Below, one piece after another: positions 55,211-64,000 of a stretch of DNA of 64,000 nucleotides. A program made the position numbers and the translations under genes. The notes below the pieces were generated by a model. That model saw nothing but the letters and a program-made list of their open reading frames with translations. It was not told the DNA's origin and did not search any database. Source of the DNA: a bacterium (lineage in GTDB: Bacteria > Sysuimicrobiota > Sysuimicrobiia > Sysuimicrobiales > Segetimicrobiaceae); NCBI GenBank assembly GCA_035307765.1, contig DATGHU010000044.1:1-64000 (forward strand). The letters are read 5' to 3'. Within the stretch, counting starts at the first letter, position 1; each line of letters opens with the position of its first letter.

Positions 55211-55265
55211 GGGCCGCGCCCGCCCCTACCGAGTGTGCGCGGGGGTCGGGGGGGCGGCGCGGCCC
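55211..55265 (-). terminator. Inverted repeat after trpA
   Basis: A perfect 10-bp inverted repeat GGGCCGCGCC (55211-55220) / GGCGCGGCCC (55256-55265) with a 35-nt loop, just after the trpA stop and before the LLM gene start. No T-tract, so termination would need another factor. It could equally affect translation of the LLM gene. Confidence 0.3.
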
Positions 55266-55290
55266 GGCCGACTCCCCGGACCGCTCGATC

Positions 55291-56085
55291 TCACCCTGCC
55301 ACCGCAGCCTTGAGTTCCCGCACAAAGGTGCCGACGGCGTCGAGCTTGGCGGGAGCCTCCTCAATCATCTTGACGATGGCACTGCCGACGATCACCCCGT
55401 CGGCCACCGCCGCCACTTCGTGCGCCTGAGCCGGGCGGCTGATGCCGAACCCGACGCAGATCGGCGTCTGGGTCTGCTCCCGGATTCGCAGCACCAACTC
55501 CCGCACGCCCGCCGGCAGCTCGTCGCGGATGCCGGTGACCCCGGTTCTGGACACGCAGTAAACGAACCCGGTCGACACCGCGGCGACCGCCCGAATGCGC
55601 GCCTCGGTGCTCGTGGGGGCCAGGAGGAAAATTGTCGCCATTTTCTGCCGCCGTGCCGCGGCGATGAGCTCCCCGCCCTCTTCGGGCGGGAGGTCGGCGA
55701 CGATCAGGCCGTCGAGACCCGCCGCCGCCGCGTCCCGGCAGAACGCCTCCAGCCCGTGGCGGAGGATGAGGTTGTAGTAGGTCATGAAGGCGAGCGGCAC
55801 CTGGGTCCGCTCGCGGAGGCGGGCGACCAGGTCCATCGCCGGACGAACTCCCGCACCGCGGGCCATCGCCCGGAGCCCCGCCCGCTGGTTGATGGGGCCG
55901 TCGGCGATCGGATCGCTGAACGGGATCCCCAACTCCACCGCATCGGCCCCCGCGGCCTCCATTATGGCGACGAGCCGTTCGGTCGCGCCGAGATCCGGAT
56001 CCCCCGCCATGACGTAGGGGATGAGCGCCCGACGGCCCTGCGCCTTCAGCGCGGCCAGAGTGTCGATAAGCCGGTTCGCCGTCAC
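55291..56085 (-). CDS. trpA: Tryptophan synthase alpha subunit
   Basis: A 264-aa TIM-barrel enzyme that splits indole-3-glycerol phosphate to indole and glyceraldehyde-3-phosphate. Catalytic Glu is in [16 protein letters not shown]; phosphate-binding loops are [10 protein letters not shown] and [13 protein letters not shown] 56085 overlaps the trpB stop (GTGA), giving coupled synthesis of the two subunits. A longer frame to 56454 overlaps trpB and is not used. Confidence 0.96.
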   Translation of the reverse strand: MTANRLIDTLAALKAQGRRALIPYVMAGDPDLGATERLVAIMEAAGADAVELGIPFSDPIADGPINQRAGLRAMARGAGVRPAMDLVARLRERTQVPLAFMTYYNLILRHGLEAFCRDAAAAGLDGLIVADLPPEEGGELIAAARRQKMATIFLLAPTSTEARIRAVAAVSTGFVYCVSRTGVTGIRDELPAGVRELVLRIREQTQTPICVGFGISRPAQAHEVAAVADGVIVGSAIVKMIEEAPAKLDAVGTFVRELKAAVAG

Positions 56086-57290
56086 AGAGGGGGCTCCATC
56101 GCCTTGGCGATCGTGTCGACATCCTTGTCGCCGCGCCCGCTGAGACCCAGGACAATGATCTTCTCGCGGCCCAGCCGCGGAACGAGCGTGCGCAGGTAGG
56201 CCACCGCGTGAGCCGGTTCGAGCGCCGGAATGATCCCTTCCGTCCGCGAAAGGAAGTGGAACGCGTCGCGGGCCTCGGCGTCGGTCACCGACACGTATGC
56301 CGCGCGGCCGAGATCTTTGAAGTAGGCGTGCTCGGGGCCGACGCCGGGGTAGTCGAGGCCGGCGGAAATGGAGTGCGTGGGCAGCACCTGGCCGTCCGCG
56401 TTCTGCAGCAGGTAGCTCAGCGCGCCGTGGAGCACCCCAGGGCTTCCGGCACACAGGGTCGCGGCGTGCCGTCCGGTGGCGAGGCCGAGTCCCCCCGCCT
56501 CGACGCCGATGAACGACACCTGCGGGTCATCCTTAAATGGATGAAACAGGCCCATCGAGTTGCTGCCCCCGCCGACGCACGCGACCAGACAATCGGGCAG
56601 CCGCCCCTCCGCCGCCTGCATCTGCGCGCGCGTCTCCCGGCCGATCACGGACTGAAAGTCGCGAACGAGCGTAGGGTACGGATGAGGGCCCACCACCGAC
56701 CCGATGACGTAGAGCGTCGTCTCGACGTTCGTCACCCAGTCCCGCAGCGCTTCATTGATCGCGTCCTTCAGCGTCCGGGTGCCCGAGTCGACCGGAATGA
56801 CCCGAGCCCCCAGCAGCTGCATCCGGAAAACGTTGAGGGCCTGCCGCTCCATGTCCTCCGTGCCCATGTAGACGTCGCAGGGGAGCCCGAACGCGGCCGC
56901 CGCGGTGGCGGTGGCCACGCCGTGCTGGCCCGCCCCGGTCTCGGCGATAATGCGGCGCTTGCCCATGCGGATCGCCAGCAGCACCTGGCCGATCGTGTTG
57001 TTGATCTTGTGGGCCCCGGTGTGGAGGAGATCCTCCCGCTTCAGGTAGATCCGCGCCCCGCCCAGTGCCTCGGTGAGGCGCCGGGCGAAGTACAGTGGGG
57101 TCGGCCGACCGCAAAACGTCGCCAGGTACCGGTTGACCTCGGCGGCAAACGCGGGATCGCGGGCCGCCGCCGCGTACGCCGCCTCCAACTGATCGAGCAC
57201 CGGGATCAGCGTTTCGGGAACGTAGCGTCCCCCGTATGCCCCGAAGCGGCCTCGCGACCGGATCTCGGCGACTGGTCTGGCGGTCATCAT
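56082..57290 (-). CDS. trpB: Tryptophan synthase beta subunit
   Basis: A 402-aa PLP enzyme that joins indole and serine. The PLP Lys is in [29 protein letters not shown] and the phosphate-binding [13 protein letters not shown] are present. Standard TrpB1 length and motifs. ATG 57290 lies after GGAGGTGCG and overlaps the trpF stop (ATGA). Confidence 0.97.
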   Translation of the reverse strand: MMTARPVAEIRSRGRFGAYGGRYVPETLIPVLDQLEAAYAAAARDPAFAAEVNRYLATFCGRPTPLYFARRLTEALGGARIYLKREDLLHTGAHKINNTIGQVLLAIRMGKRRIIAETGAGQHGVATATAAAAFGLPCDVYMGTEDMERQALNVFRMQLLGARVIPVDSGTRTLKDAINEALRDWVTNVETTLYVIGSVVGPHPYPTLVRDFQSVIGRETRAQMQAAEGRLPDCLVACVGGGSNSMGLFHPFKDDPQVSFIGVEAGGLGLATGRHAATLCAGSPGVLHGALSYLLQNADGQVLPTHSISAGLDYPGVGPEHAYFKDLGRAAYVSVTDAEARDAFHFLSRTEGIIPALEPAHAVAYLRTLVPRLGREKIIVLGLSGRGDKDVDTIAKAMEPPL

Positions 57291-57913
57291 CGCACCTCCG
57301 CAGCATTCCACGCCTGTACTCGAGTGACAAACGCGCGAATCTTGACGGGGTCCTTCCGCCCGTCGGTCTCCACGCCGCTGGCGACGTCCACGGCGTAGGG
57401 GACCGCCGCCCGGATCGCCTCCTCCACGTTCTCCGGGGTGAGCCCGCCGGACAGGATCACCGGCCCGGCCTCCTTCGCCCGGACGGCCAGGGACCAGTCG
57501 AACGTCCGCCCCGTCCCCCCCATCTCCCCGGGCACGTGCGCGTCCAGCAGCAGCGCGGCGGCGCCGAAGCGGGCGAGGCCATCCACGCTCTGAGCGCTGC
57601 GGACCTTCACCCCCTTGATCACCGGGCGGTCAAACTGCCGGCAGAACTCCGGACTCTCCGATCCGTGAAGCTGCAGGGCGTCCAGGCCGCAGAGGGCGGC
57701 GATCGCCCGGATCGTCTCCGGCTCCTCGTCCACGAACACCCCCACCCGTGCCACGAACGGCGGGAGCGCCCGGGCGATCGCTCGGGCGATCTCAGGCGGG
57801 ACGTATCGGCGCCCCGGCCGCCAGAAATTGAGGCCGATCGCATCCGCCCCGGCGTCCACGGCCGCCAGCGCTTCCTCCAGCCCACGGATCCCGCAGATCT
57901 TCACGCGCACCAT
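57287..57913 (-). CDS. trpF: Phosphoribosylanthranilate isomerase
   Basis: A 208-aa TIM barrel performing the Amadori rearrangement of PRA to CdRP. The N-terminal VKICGIRG contains the catalytic Cys. Other segments are [31 protein letters not shown] (catalytic Asp) and [14 protein letters not shown] 57913. Coupled to trpB by ATGA and placed 38 bp after trpS. Confidence 0.96.
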   Translation of the reverse strand: MVRVKICGIRGLEEALAAVDAGADAIGLNFWRPGRRYVPPEIARAIARALPPFVARVGVFVDEEPETIRAIAALCGLDALQLHGSESPEFCRQFDRPVIKGVKVRSAQSVDGLARFGAAALLLDAHVPGEMGGTGRTFDWSLAVRAKEAGPVILSGGLTPENVEEAIRAAVPYAVDVASGVETDGRKDPVKIRAFVTRVQAWNAAEVR

Positions 57914-57951
57914 CGTCGGAACTCCGTTCCGCCTCTCCCGGCCGCCGGAAC

Positions 57952-59016
57952 CTACGCTTCCTGGCGGACCGCCCGGAAATAATCCATCCCCATGCGCTCC
58001 AGGCACAGGTGCAGCGTCTCCTGGGCCTCCCGGCGTGCCGTCCGGCTGCCGGCGATGATCATCTCCTCCAGCCGTTTCGGCTCCGCGGCAAACGTGGCGC
58101 GCCGGGCTCGGATCGGTTCGAGAAATTCGTTCAGCGCGCGTGCCAGCCGCTTCTTCACCTCGACGTCGCCCACGGTCCCGGCACGGTAGCGCGCCTTGAG
58201 ATCCTCCACCTCCGCTCGGTCCTTGTTGAACGCGTCGTGATAGATAAACACGGGGTTGCCCTCCACGTGGCCGGGATCGGTCGGGTGGATCCGCGTGGGG
58301 TCCGTGAACATCCTGCTCACCTTCCGCTCGACGGTCGCGGCGTCGTCGGAGAGGTAGATCGCGTTGTCGAGGGACTTGCTCATCTTCGCCTGTCCGTCGG
58401 TCCCCACCAGCGTCCCGACCCGCCCGGTGAGGGTTTGGGGCTCCGGAAAGACCGGCCCGTACAGCTCGTTGAACCGGCGGGCGATCTCCCGGGTGACCTC
58501 CAGGTGGCTCGATTGGTCCTTCCCCACCGGCACGACATCGGCCCGCACCATCAAAATGTCGGCGGCCTGCAGCACCGGATACGACAGCAGGCCCAGGGAG
58601 GCGGTCTCGAGCTTCAGATCCCGCATCACCTCCTTGAGGGTCGGGACGCGCTGGAGGCGCGGGACCGCCGTGAGCATGGAAAAAATGAGGTGCAGGACCG
58701 CCACTTCGGGCACGAGCGATTGGAGGTAGATGGTGCTCTTCTGCGGGTCGATCCCGACGCTCAGGTAGTCGAGCACGAGCTCCCGGATGTGGCCGGCCAC
58801 CTCCCGCGTCCGATCCGCGCCGGTCGTCAGCACGTGATAGTCGGCGATCAGGAAGAAGCACTCGTACTCTTCCTGCAGCCGGAGGCGGTTCTCGAGCGAG
58901 CCCACGTAGTGACCAACGTGCAGCCGGCCCGTCGGACGGTCTCCGGTTAGAAGGCGGCCTTTCTTGCGGCCGCCGGGCCGCTCGGCGTGTGTGGCTGTGG
59001 TCTGGGTGCCAGTCAT
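57952..59016 (-). CDS. trpS: Tryptophanyl-tRNA synthetase
   Basis: A 354-aa class I synthetase that charges tRNA-Trp. The HIGH-type motif is HVGH at residues 33-36 ([11 protein letters not shown]) and the KMSKS motif is intact near residue 215 ([15 protein letters not shown]). An N-terminal extension of about 20 polar residues precedes the core. Its position between trpC and trpF is unusual; trpS is normally alone. Linking charging with synthesis of Trp in one transcript would make both respond to the same signal. ATG 59016, 33 bp after trpC. Confidence 0.95.
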   Translation of the reverse strand: MTGTQTTATHAERPGGRKKGRLLTGDRPTGRLHVGHYVGSLENRLRLQEEYECFFLIADYHVLTTGADRTREVAGHIRELVLDYLSVGIDPQKSTIYLQSLVPEVAVLHLIFSMLTAVPRLQRVPTLKEVMRDLKLETASLGLLSYPVLQAADILMVRADVVPVGKDQSSHLEVTREIARRFNELYGPVFPEPQTLTGRVGTLVGTDGQAKMSKSLDNAIYLSDDAATVERKVSRMFTDPTRIHPTDPGHVEGNPVFIYHDAFNKDRAEVEDLKARYRAGTVGDVEVKKRLARALNEFLEPIRARRATFAAEPKRLEEMIIAGSRTARREAQETLHLCLERMGMDYFRAVRQEA

Positions 59017-59049
59017 ATCCCCTCCCGCCGGCCGCTCGGGCCGGCCGCG

Positions 59050-59835
59050 TCATCGCGCGATGCCCAACAACTCCCGCACGCGGGCCGCCGGGTCCGGCGC
59101 TCGCATCAACGCGGTGCCGACGAGCACCGCGTGCATTCCGAGCCGCTCCATCTCCTCGACCTGCGCGCGTGTTTCGATCCCGCTTTCGGCGACGACCGTC
59201 GCCTCCTCCGTGGTGCGGGGACGCAGCCGCCTCGAGACCTCCAGCGAGGTCTCGAGCGTATCGAGGTTGCGGTTGTTGATTCCAACCAGAGAGGCGCGGA
59301 CCGCGCTGGCCCGCTCCAGCTCCACCTCGTCGTGCACCTCGACGAGCGCGGCCATCGCCAGTTCCTCCGCCAGGCTCTGCAACTCCGCAAGCTCCTCCAG
59401 GGACAGGATCGCCGCGATCAAGAGCACCGCGTCCGCGCCGATCGCCCGGGCTTCGTAGACCTGGTACGGGTCCACGACAAAGTCCTTGCGGAGGACCGGG
59501 ATCCCGACCGCCCGGCGGGCCTCCGCCAGGTGCGCGTCCGCTCCGTGGAAGTACCGAGCGTCGGTCAGCACCGAGATCGCCGCGGCCCCCGCCGCCTCGT
59601 ACCCGCGCGCCACCGCGGCCGGATCAAAGCCCGCCCGAATCGTGCCGGCGGACGGCGAAGCCCCTTTCACCTCGGCGATCAGCTGAATCCGCGGCCCCCG
59701 GAGCGCCCGGAGGAATCCCCGGGGCGGCTCGGCGTCCGCCGTCCGCCGGCGCAGATCGTCCAGCGGGATGCGGCGCCGGCGATCCGCCAGTTCTCGGCGC
59801 TTGTGCTCGACGATCGCGCCCAGGGCGCCCGTCAC
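59050..59835 (-). CDS. trpC: Indole-3-glycerol phosphate synthase
   Basis: A 261-aa TIM barrel closing CdRP to indole-3-glycerol phosphate. Signature residues: IAEVKGASPSAG (catalytic Glu and Lys), SVLTDARYFHG, PVLRKDFVVDPYQVYEA and LVGINNRNLDT. It is a single-domain TrpC, not fused to TrpF. ATG 59835, 49 bp after trpD. Confidence 0.96.
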   Translation of the reverse strand: MTGALGAIVEHKRRELADRRRRIPLDDLRRRTADAEPPRGFLRALRGPRIQLIAEVKGASPSAGTIRAGFDPAAVARGYEAAGAAAISVLTDARYFHGADAHLAEARRAVGIPVLRKDFVVDPYQVYEARAIGADAVLLIAAILSLEELAELQSLAEELAMAALVEVHDEVELERASAVRASLVGINNRNLDTLETSLEVSRRLRPRTTEEATVVAESGIETRAQVEEMERLGMHAVLVGTALMRAPDPAARVRELLGIAR

Positions 59836-59884
59836 TCACGCACCCCACGCGCGGGGCGGGGCCGACCGAGTACGCAGAGGAATC

Positions 59885-60901
59885 TCATGCAAACTTGGTC
59901 TTGAGCCGCAGCGCTTCGAGCTTGGCGTACGCGGCGCCCGAATCGATGCTGTGAGCCGCGAGGCCGATCCCGTCCCCGATCGCCTCAGCCAGCCCCGCGG
60001 CGACCAGGGCGACGCCGGCGTTCAGGAGGACAACGTCGCGCCGCGGCCCCCCGTCACCGCGCAGGACGCCGACGCAGATCTCGGCGTTCTCCTGAGAGGA
60101 TCCCCCGAGAAGCGCCTCGAGGGGGGCGCGCCGGAACCCGAACTCCTCGGGGGCGATGGTATAGGTCCGGACGGCGCCGTCCGACACCTCGGACACCTGG
60201 GTGGCCGCGCACAGCGAGATCTCGTCCATCCCGTCCTGGCCGTGCACGACGAACGCCCGGTCGACGCCGAGCGCGGCGTGCACCTGGGCCATCAGCTCGG
60301 TGTGCACCGCGGTGGGGGCGCCCTGCAGGTAGCGGCGCGCACGGGCGGGATTGGTCAGCGGGCCGAGGATGTTGAACACCGTGCGGATGCCGATCTCGCG
60401 GCGCGGGGCGAGCGCGTGCTTGAACGCCGGGTGAAAGTGGGGCGCGAACATGAACCCGAACCCCACCTCCTCCACGCACGCCTGGACCACCTCGGGAGGG
60501 ACTCCCAGGTTGATGCCGAGGGCCTCGAGCACGTCGGCCGCCCCGCACTTGCTGCTCGCCGCCCGGTTGCCGTGCTTGGCGACGTGTCCGCCCGCCCCCG
60601 CGACCACGAACGCCGTGACGGTGGAAATGTTGAACGTATTGAGCCGATCTCCGCCCGTCCCCACGATGTCGACGATGTGGTCGGCCTGGGGAGAGATCAT
60701 GACGGCGTGTTCGCGCATCGCCCGGGCGAACCCCGTGATCTCCTCTACCGTCTCGCCGCGCACCGCCAGCGCGGTAATGAATGAGGCGATTTGGGCCGGG
60801 GTGGCTTCCCCGTCCATGATGATCCCCATCGCCGCATGGGCCTCGGTTTCGGTAAGCGTGTGGTGCGCCGCGACCTTGGCGATCGCCGGTTTGAGCGGCA
60901 T
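59885..60901 (-). CDS. trpD: Anthranilate phosphoribosyltransferase
   Basis: A 338-aa enzyme adding PRPP ribose phosphate to anthranilate. The PRPP motif GTGGDRLNTFNIST is present, with AKHGNRAASSKCGAAD and NILGPLTNPA. A stand-alone trpD, not fused to trpG. ATG 60901 begins 2 bp after the trpG stop. Confidence 0.96.
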   Translation of the reverse strand: MPLKPAIAKVAAHHTLTETEAHAAMGIIMDGEATPAQIASFITALAVRGETVEEITGFARAMREHAVMISPQADHIVDIVGTGGDRLNTFNISTVTAFVVAGAGGHVAKHGNRAASSKCGAADVLEALGINLGVPPEVVQACVEEVGFGFMFAPHFHPAFKHALAPRREIGIRTVFNILGPLTNPARARRYLQGAPTAVHTELMAQVHAALGVDRAFVVHGQDGMDEISLCAATQVSEVSDGAVRTYTIAPEEFGFRRAPLEALLGGSSQENAEICVGVLRGDGGPRRDVVLLNAGVALVAAGLAEAIGDGIGLAAHSIDSGAAYAKLEALRLKTKFA

Positions 60902-60903
60902 CC

Positions 60904-61515
60904 CTATCCCTCCCCCACCCCGGCGGACTGCGCCGGGGCCGCACCGGCCCGGGCGAGCTCCAAAAAGTTCCTCAGCAGCGCGTGGCCGTGCTCGGTCAGG
61001 ACCGACTCGGGGTGGAACTGCACCCCCTCCAGCGGCGCCGCGCGGTGGCGGACGCCCATGACGACGCCGTCTTCCGTGCGGGCCGACACCTCGAGGCAGT
61101 CCGGCAGCCCCGCTTCATCGATGACCAGCGAGTGGTAACGGGTGCCCACCAGCGGGCTCGGCAACCCCCGAAAGATCGTCCGGCCGTCGTGGTGGACCCG
61201 CGAAGTCTTCCCGTGCACGGGCGCGCGGCCGCGCACCACCCGGGCGCCGAGCGCGGCGCCGATGCACTGGTGGCCCAAGCACACCCCCAGGATCGGGATG
61301 CGGCCGATCAGCCGAGCGACCCCGGGCGTGCTTACCCCGGCCTCCGCCGGCGTGCAGGGGCCCGGCGAGATCACGATCGCCTCGGGGGCCAGGGCGACGA
61401 TTTCCTCGACGCTGATCGCGTCGTTCCGAAAGACCTGCGGCGTTTCCCCCAGCTCTCCGAGGTACTGCACCAGGTTGTAGGTGAATGAGTCATAGTTGTC
61501 GATGACCAGGATCAT
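60904..61515 (-). CDS. trpG: Anthranilate synthase component II (glutamine amidotransferase)
   Basis: A 203-aa class I amidotransferase supplying ammonia to TrpE. The nucleophile Cys is in [14 protein letters not shown] and the His-Glu pair in [25 protein letters not shown] forms the oxyanion region. It may also serve p-aminobenzoate synthesis if no separate pabA exists. ATG 61515, 21 bp after trpE. Confidence 0.95.
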   Translation of the reverse strand: MILVIDNYDSFTYNLVQYLGELGETPQVFRNDAISVEEIVALAPEAIVISPGPCTPAEAGVSTPGVARLIGRIPILGVCLGHQCIGAALGARVVRGRAPVHGKTSRVHHDGRTIFRGLPSPLVGTRYHSLVIDEAGLPDCLEVSARTEDGVVMGVRHRAAPLEGVQFHPESVLTEHGHALLRNFLELARAGAAPAQSAGVGEG

Positions 61516-61536
61516 CGGTTCGCCTCCGGCCCGCCG

Positions 61537-63018
61537 CTACAGCCCTCGCCCCGCCGTCTCGATCGCTCGGATCAGCACCTTGGCCTTATTGATCGTTTCG
61601 TCGTACTCGAAGGCCGGATCAGAGTCGGCGACGATCCCGCCCCCGGCCTGGGCGTAGGCCACGCCGTCCTTGATCGCCAGCGTCCGGATGCCGATGCAGG
61701 TGTCGAGCGCGCCGCCGAACCCCACGTACCCGACCGCCCCGGCATACGGCCCGCGGGCGGTCGGCTCCAGTTCGTCCAGGATCTCCATCGCCCGCACCTT
61801 GGGCGCCCCGCTGACCGTGCCGTGCGGAAACACGGCCCGGAGCACATCGAAGGCGTCCCGTCCGGGACCGAGCCGCCCCTGCACGTTGCTCACAATGTGC
61901 ATGACGTGCGAGTAGCGCTCCACGGTCATCAGCTCCGAGACCCGCACCGTGCCGTATCGCGCGATCCGTCCGACGTCGTTCCGGGTGAGGTCCACCAGCA
62001 TGACGTGCTCCGCCCGCTCCTTCTCATCGCCCAACAGCTCCTCGGCGAGCGCGCGATCCTCGTCCTCGCTGAGACCGCGCCGCCGGGTCCCCGCGATCGG
62101 CCGCATCTCCACCAGATCGCCCTCCAGGCGGACGAGCAGCTCGGGAGACGCGCCGACCAGCGTCGCGCCTCGCCCCTCGAGGAAGAACATGAACGGGGAC
62201 GGATTGATCATCCGCAGCGCCCGGTAGATCGCAAACGGGTCGAGGGCGCCGATCTCCGTCGCGAATCGCTGCGAGAAGACGATCTGGAACGCGTCGCCGG
62301 CGTAAATGTATTCTTTGCATCGTCGAACGGCCGCGATGTACTGCTCGCGGGTCATGTTCGAGCGCACCCGGAGCGACGGCACACCGGTGGAAGCCGGCGG
62401 GGCGGGTAAAGGCCGGTGCAGCCGTTCGAGCCACTCCTCGATCCGGGCACGCGCCCCCCGGTAGGCGCGCTCCGCCCCGTCATCCACGCAGGCGTTCGCG
62501 ACAATCCGGATGCGGTGGCGAAGGTGGTCGAAGATCATCACGGTGTCGGCCAGGGCCAGGCTCATGATCGGGAAGTTGCGGTCGTCGGGGGGGCGGTGCG
62601 GGAGATGCTCGATCGTCCGGATCAGATCATAGCCGAACGAGCCCACGAGCCCGCCGTAAAATCGCGGGAGCGAGGGATCCACGACCGGCCGGTAGCGCGC
62701 CAGCACCGCTCGCGCCGCAACCAGCGGATCCTCCGCCACTCGGCGCGAGCTCCCCCCTTCGACGATCTCCACCCCGGAAGGGTCCGCGGTGAGGGTCAAC
62801 CGCGGCTGAGCGCCGAGGAAGGAGTATCGTGCGACCTTGGCTCCCCCCTCGACGCTCTCGAGGAGGAACGGGTGCGGGAGATCGCGCAGGCGCAGGTACG
62901 CGGAGATCGGCGTCTCCAGATCCGCGATCACCTCGCAGGAGACCGGCACGAGATTGCCCTCGCGCGCCCTGCGGTCGAACTCTTGGGTCCCGGGTTCCAA
63001 CACCAGCGCCTTCGCCAT
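61537..63018 (-). CDS. trpE: Anthranilate synthase component I
   Basis: A 493-aa chorismate-using enzyme. The Trp feedback site LLES is in HPFLLESVEGG. Catalytic-domain segments: PSPFMFFLEG, LVRLEGDLVEMRPIAGTRRR, DLTRNDVGRIARYGTV and HGTVSGAPKVRAMEILDELE. Probably feedback-inhibited by tryptophan. ATG 63018 begins 3 bp after tyrA. Confidence 0.96.
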   Translation of the reverse strand: MAKALVLEPGTQEFDRRAREGNLVPVSCEVIADLETPISAYLRLRDLPHPFLLESVEGGAKVARYSFLGAQPRLTLTADPSGVEIVEGGSSRRVAEDPLVAARAVLARYRPVVDPSLPRFYGGLVGSFGYDLIRTIEHLPHRPPDDRNFPIMSLALADTVMIFDHLRHRIRIVANACVDDGAERAYRGARARIEEWLERLHRPLPAPPASTGVPSLRVRSNMTREQYIAAVRRCKEYIYAGDAFQIVFSQRFATEIGALDPFAIYRALRMINPSPFMFFLEGRGATLVGASPELLVRLEGDLVEMRPIAGTRRRGLSEDEDRALAEELLGDEKERAEHVMLVDLTRNDVGRIARYGTVRVSELMTVERYSHVMHIVSNVQGRLGPGRDAFDVLRAVFPHGTVSGAPKVRAMEILDELEPTARGPYAGAVGYVGFGGALDTCIGIRTLAIKDGVAYAQAGGGIVADSDPAFEYDETINKAKVLIRAIETAGRGL

Positions 63019-63021
63019 CCG

Positions 63022-63888
63022 CTATCCTCTCTCCGGGTCCCCGGCGCTTCCCCCCAACCTGAGCCGCGTCTCCCGGGCGGCCTCGAGGAGGGTGTCCAGG
63101 CGGCGTTCGTCGGCGAGCGCGGCCTCCAGGCGGTCGAGCTCCTGCCGAAAAACGCGCAGCGCTTCCTGGATCGGCGCACGGTTCAGCCGGCAGATCTGGG
63201 CCCACATCGCGACCGGACTCGCCGCCACCCGCGTGGCCCCCCGCAGCGAGGGGCCCGCGGCGGGACCGGCCCCGCCCACGGCGCCCATCAGGGCGGCGGC
63301 AACTAGATAAGGAAGGTGGCTCACCCGCGCCACGGTCCGGTCGTGCTCCTCCGGGCTCATCTCCATCGGGACCGCACCCAGCGCCCTGGCCAACTGAGCC
63401 AAGCGCTCCACGCCCGCGCGCGGCGTCCGCGATGTGGGTGTCAGGAGATAGGCGGTGCCGGCGAACAGCCCGGGCTCCGCCGCGTCGACCCCCCGCCCCT
63501 CGTTGCCGGCCATCGGATGGCCGCCGACAAACGCCACCTCGCCGCGGGTTCCGACGCCCGCCTCGATCCCGGAGACGATCGCCGCCTTGACGCTCGCCAC
63601 GTCAGTGAGCAGAGCGCCCGCCGGGAGGTGCGGCGCCACCCGCCGCGCCATCGGGACGATCTGGTCAGGCGGAACGGCCAGGACGACCAGATCGGCGCCG
63701 TCCACCCCTTCCGCCGGATCGATCGTGCCCCGATCGATCGCCCCGCGCCGGCACGCCTGGCCGATCGTCGCCAGCGACCGGGGCACCCCCACGACCTCGC
63801 GGGCCAGCCCGCGGGCCCGCAGCGCCATCCCGAGCGACCCCCCGATCAGGCCAACCCCGACGATCGCGACCCGGCGGAACGTCTCCAT
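63022..63888 (-). CDS. tyrA: Prephenate/arogenate dehydrogenase
   Basis: A 288-aa Rossmann enzyme of tyrosine synthesis. NAD(P) motif GVGLIGGSLGMALRARG, then AVPPDQIVP, FVGGHPMAG (catalytic His) and HLPYLVAAALMGAVGG. No ACT domain is visible at the C-terminus. It lies 7 bp after the DAHP synthase gene and 3 bp before trpE, so common-pathway, Tyr and Trp genes share one operon. Confidence 0.93.
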   Translation of the reverse strand: METFRRVAIVGVGLIGGSLGMALRARGLAREVVGVPRSLATIGQACRRGAIDRGTIDPAEGVDGADLVVLAVPPDQIVPMARRVAPHLPAGALLTDVASVKAAIVSGIEAGVGTRGEVAFVGGHPMAGNEGRGVDAAEPGLFAGTAYLLTPTSRTPRAGVERLAQLARALGAVPMEMSPEEHDRTVARVSHLPYLVAAALMGAVGGAGPAAGPSLRGATRVAASPVAMWAQICRLNRAPIQEALRVFRQELDRLEAALADERRLDTLLEAARETRLRLGGSAGDPERG

Positions 63889-63895
63889 CCGGCGC

Positions 63896-64000
63896 TCACA
63901 CGCGGCGTCCCACGGCGAGGGCGACCGCGTCCAGCTCCTGCATCATCAGGGCGAAGTTCACGGGGGTCAGCTGCTGCGGCCCGTCGCTGAGCGCCCGGCC
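63896..64000 (-). CDS. 3-deoxy-7-phosphoheptulonate synthase, C-terminal end (partial)
   Basis: The last 34 codons before the TGA at 63896-63898 read GRALSDGPQQLTPVNFALMM then QELDAVALAVGRRV. The ALSDGPQxLTP segment is typical of the end of AroF/AroG-like DAHP synthases of the AroQ-fused or short type. The gene continues beyond the right edge. It would be the first step of the shikimate pathway and the upstream member of this supraoperon. Confidence 0.8.
   Translation of the reverse strand, partial: GRALSDGPQQLTPVNFALMMQELDAVALAVGRRV

Noticed and set aside
56208-57398. 396-codon plus-strand frame opposite trpB
   Set aside because: A long antisense frame produced by the GC-rich codon use of trpB; the protein is low-complexity and lacks any domain. 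The same holds for similar frames opposite trpS, trpD, trpE and addAB.

Overview
The window looks like chromosome from an uncultivated, GC-rich bacterium. Two kinds of DNA alternate. The right third (about 50.6-64 kb) is compact, high-GC core DNA: an enoyl-ACP reductase-like SDR, citrate synthase, and an aroF-tyrA-trpEGDC-trpS-trpFBA aromatic supraoperon. The left two thirds are accessory DNA with lower GC, larger gaps, insertion sequences, dispersed repeats and gene relics. The gene styles (fused oligopeptide ABC ATPase, LLM flavoprotein, trpS inside the trp operon) recall deep Terrabacteria-type soil or sediment lineages such as CSP1-3/Sysuimicrobiota or Chloroflexota. That placement is an inference, not shown by any marker here.

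Layout. 1-2.4 kb: an IS21-family element with 6-bp target duplications sits inside a decayed IS256-type transposase; its istA is frameshifted. 2.5-16.4 kb: a catabolic locus. On the minus strand lie a two-subunit TPP dehydrogenase E1, a fumarase/aspartase-superfamily lyase, a type I sulfatase, an oligopeptide-type ABC importer with a fused double ATPase, and a VOC protein. Divergent from these are a LacI-type regulator and an enolase-superfamily dehydratase. Two matching 15-bp sites at the divergent start are good candidates for the regulator's operators.

17.4-49.5 kb: probably one integrated genomic island of about 32 kb. A 139-bp direct repeat containing the 3' part of tRNA-Lys(TTT) lies at both ends (17431-17569 and 49395-49533), and the intact tRNA is at the right end. 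Just inside the tRNA end is an integration module: a D5-type helicase/primase fragment, an excisionase-like HTH protein and a tyrosine integrase. The island also carries a taurine/sulfonate-type ABC importer, an MBL hydrolase, an SDR, a second enolase-superfamily enzyme, a phosphoesterase (phospholipase C family), a secreted trypsin-like protease, phage relics (terminase tail, PD-(D/E)XK nuclease with a frameshift), a family of repeats, and a DUF5655 nuclease.

The most interesting cargo is a tight five-gene minus-strand operon at 43.3-30.5 kb: DUF6361 protein, a double-HxK PLD-family protein, a large SNF2-type helicase, an AddB-like nuclease and an AddA-like helicase-nuclease. The genes overlap or lie 16 bp apart. 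The combination looks like an antiviral or DNA-processing system that I cannot match to a named one. Function is inferred from composition and from its position on a mobile island.

50.6-64 kb: core metabolism, interrupted only by a DD(35)E transposon (52.7-54.1 kb) with long complex inverted ends.
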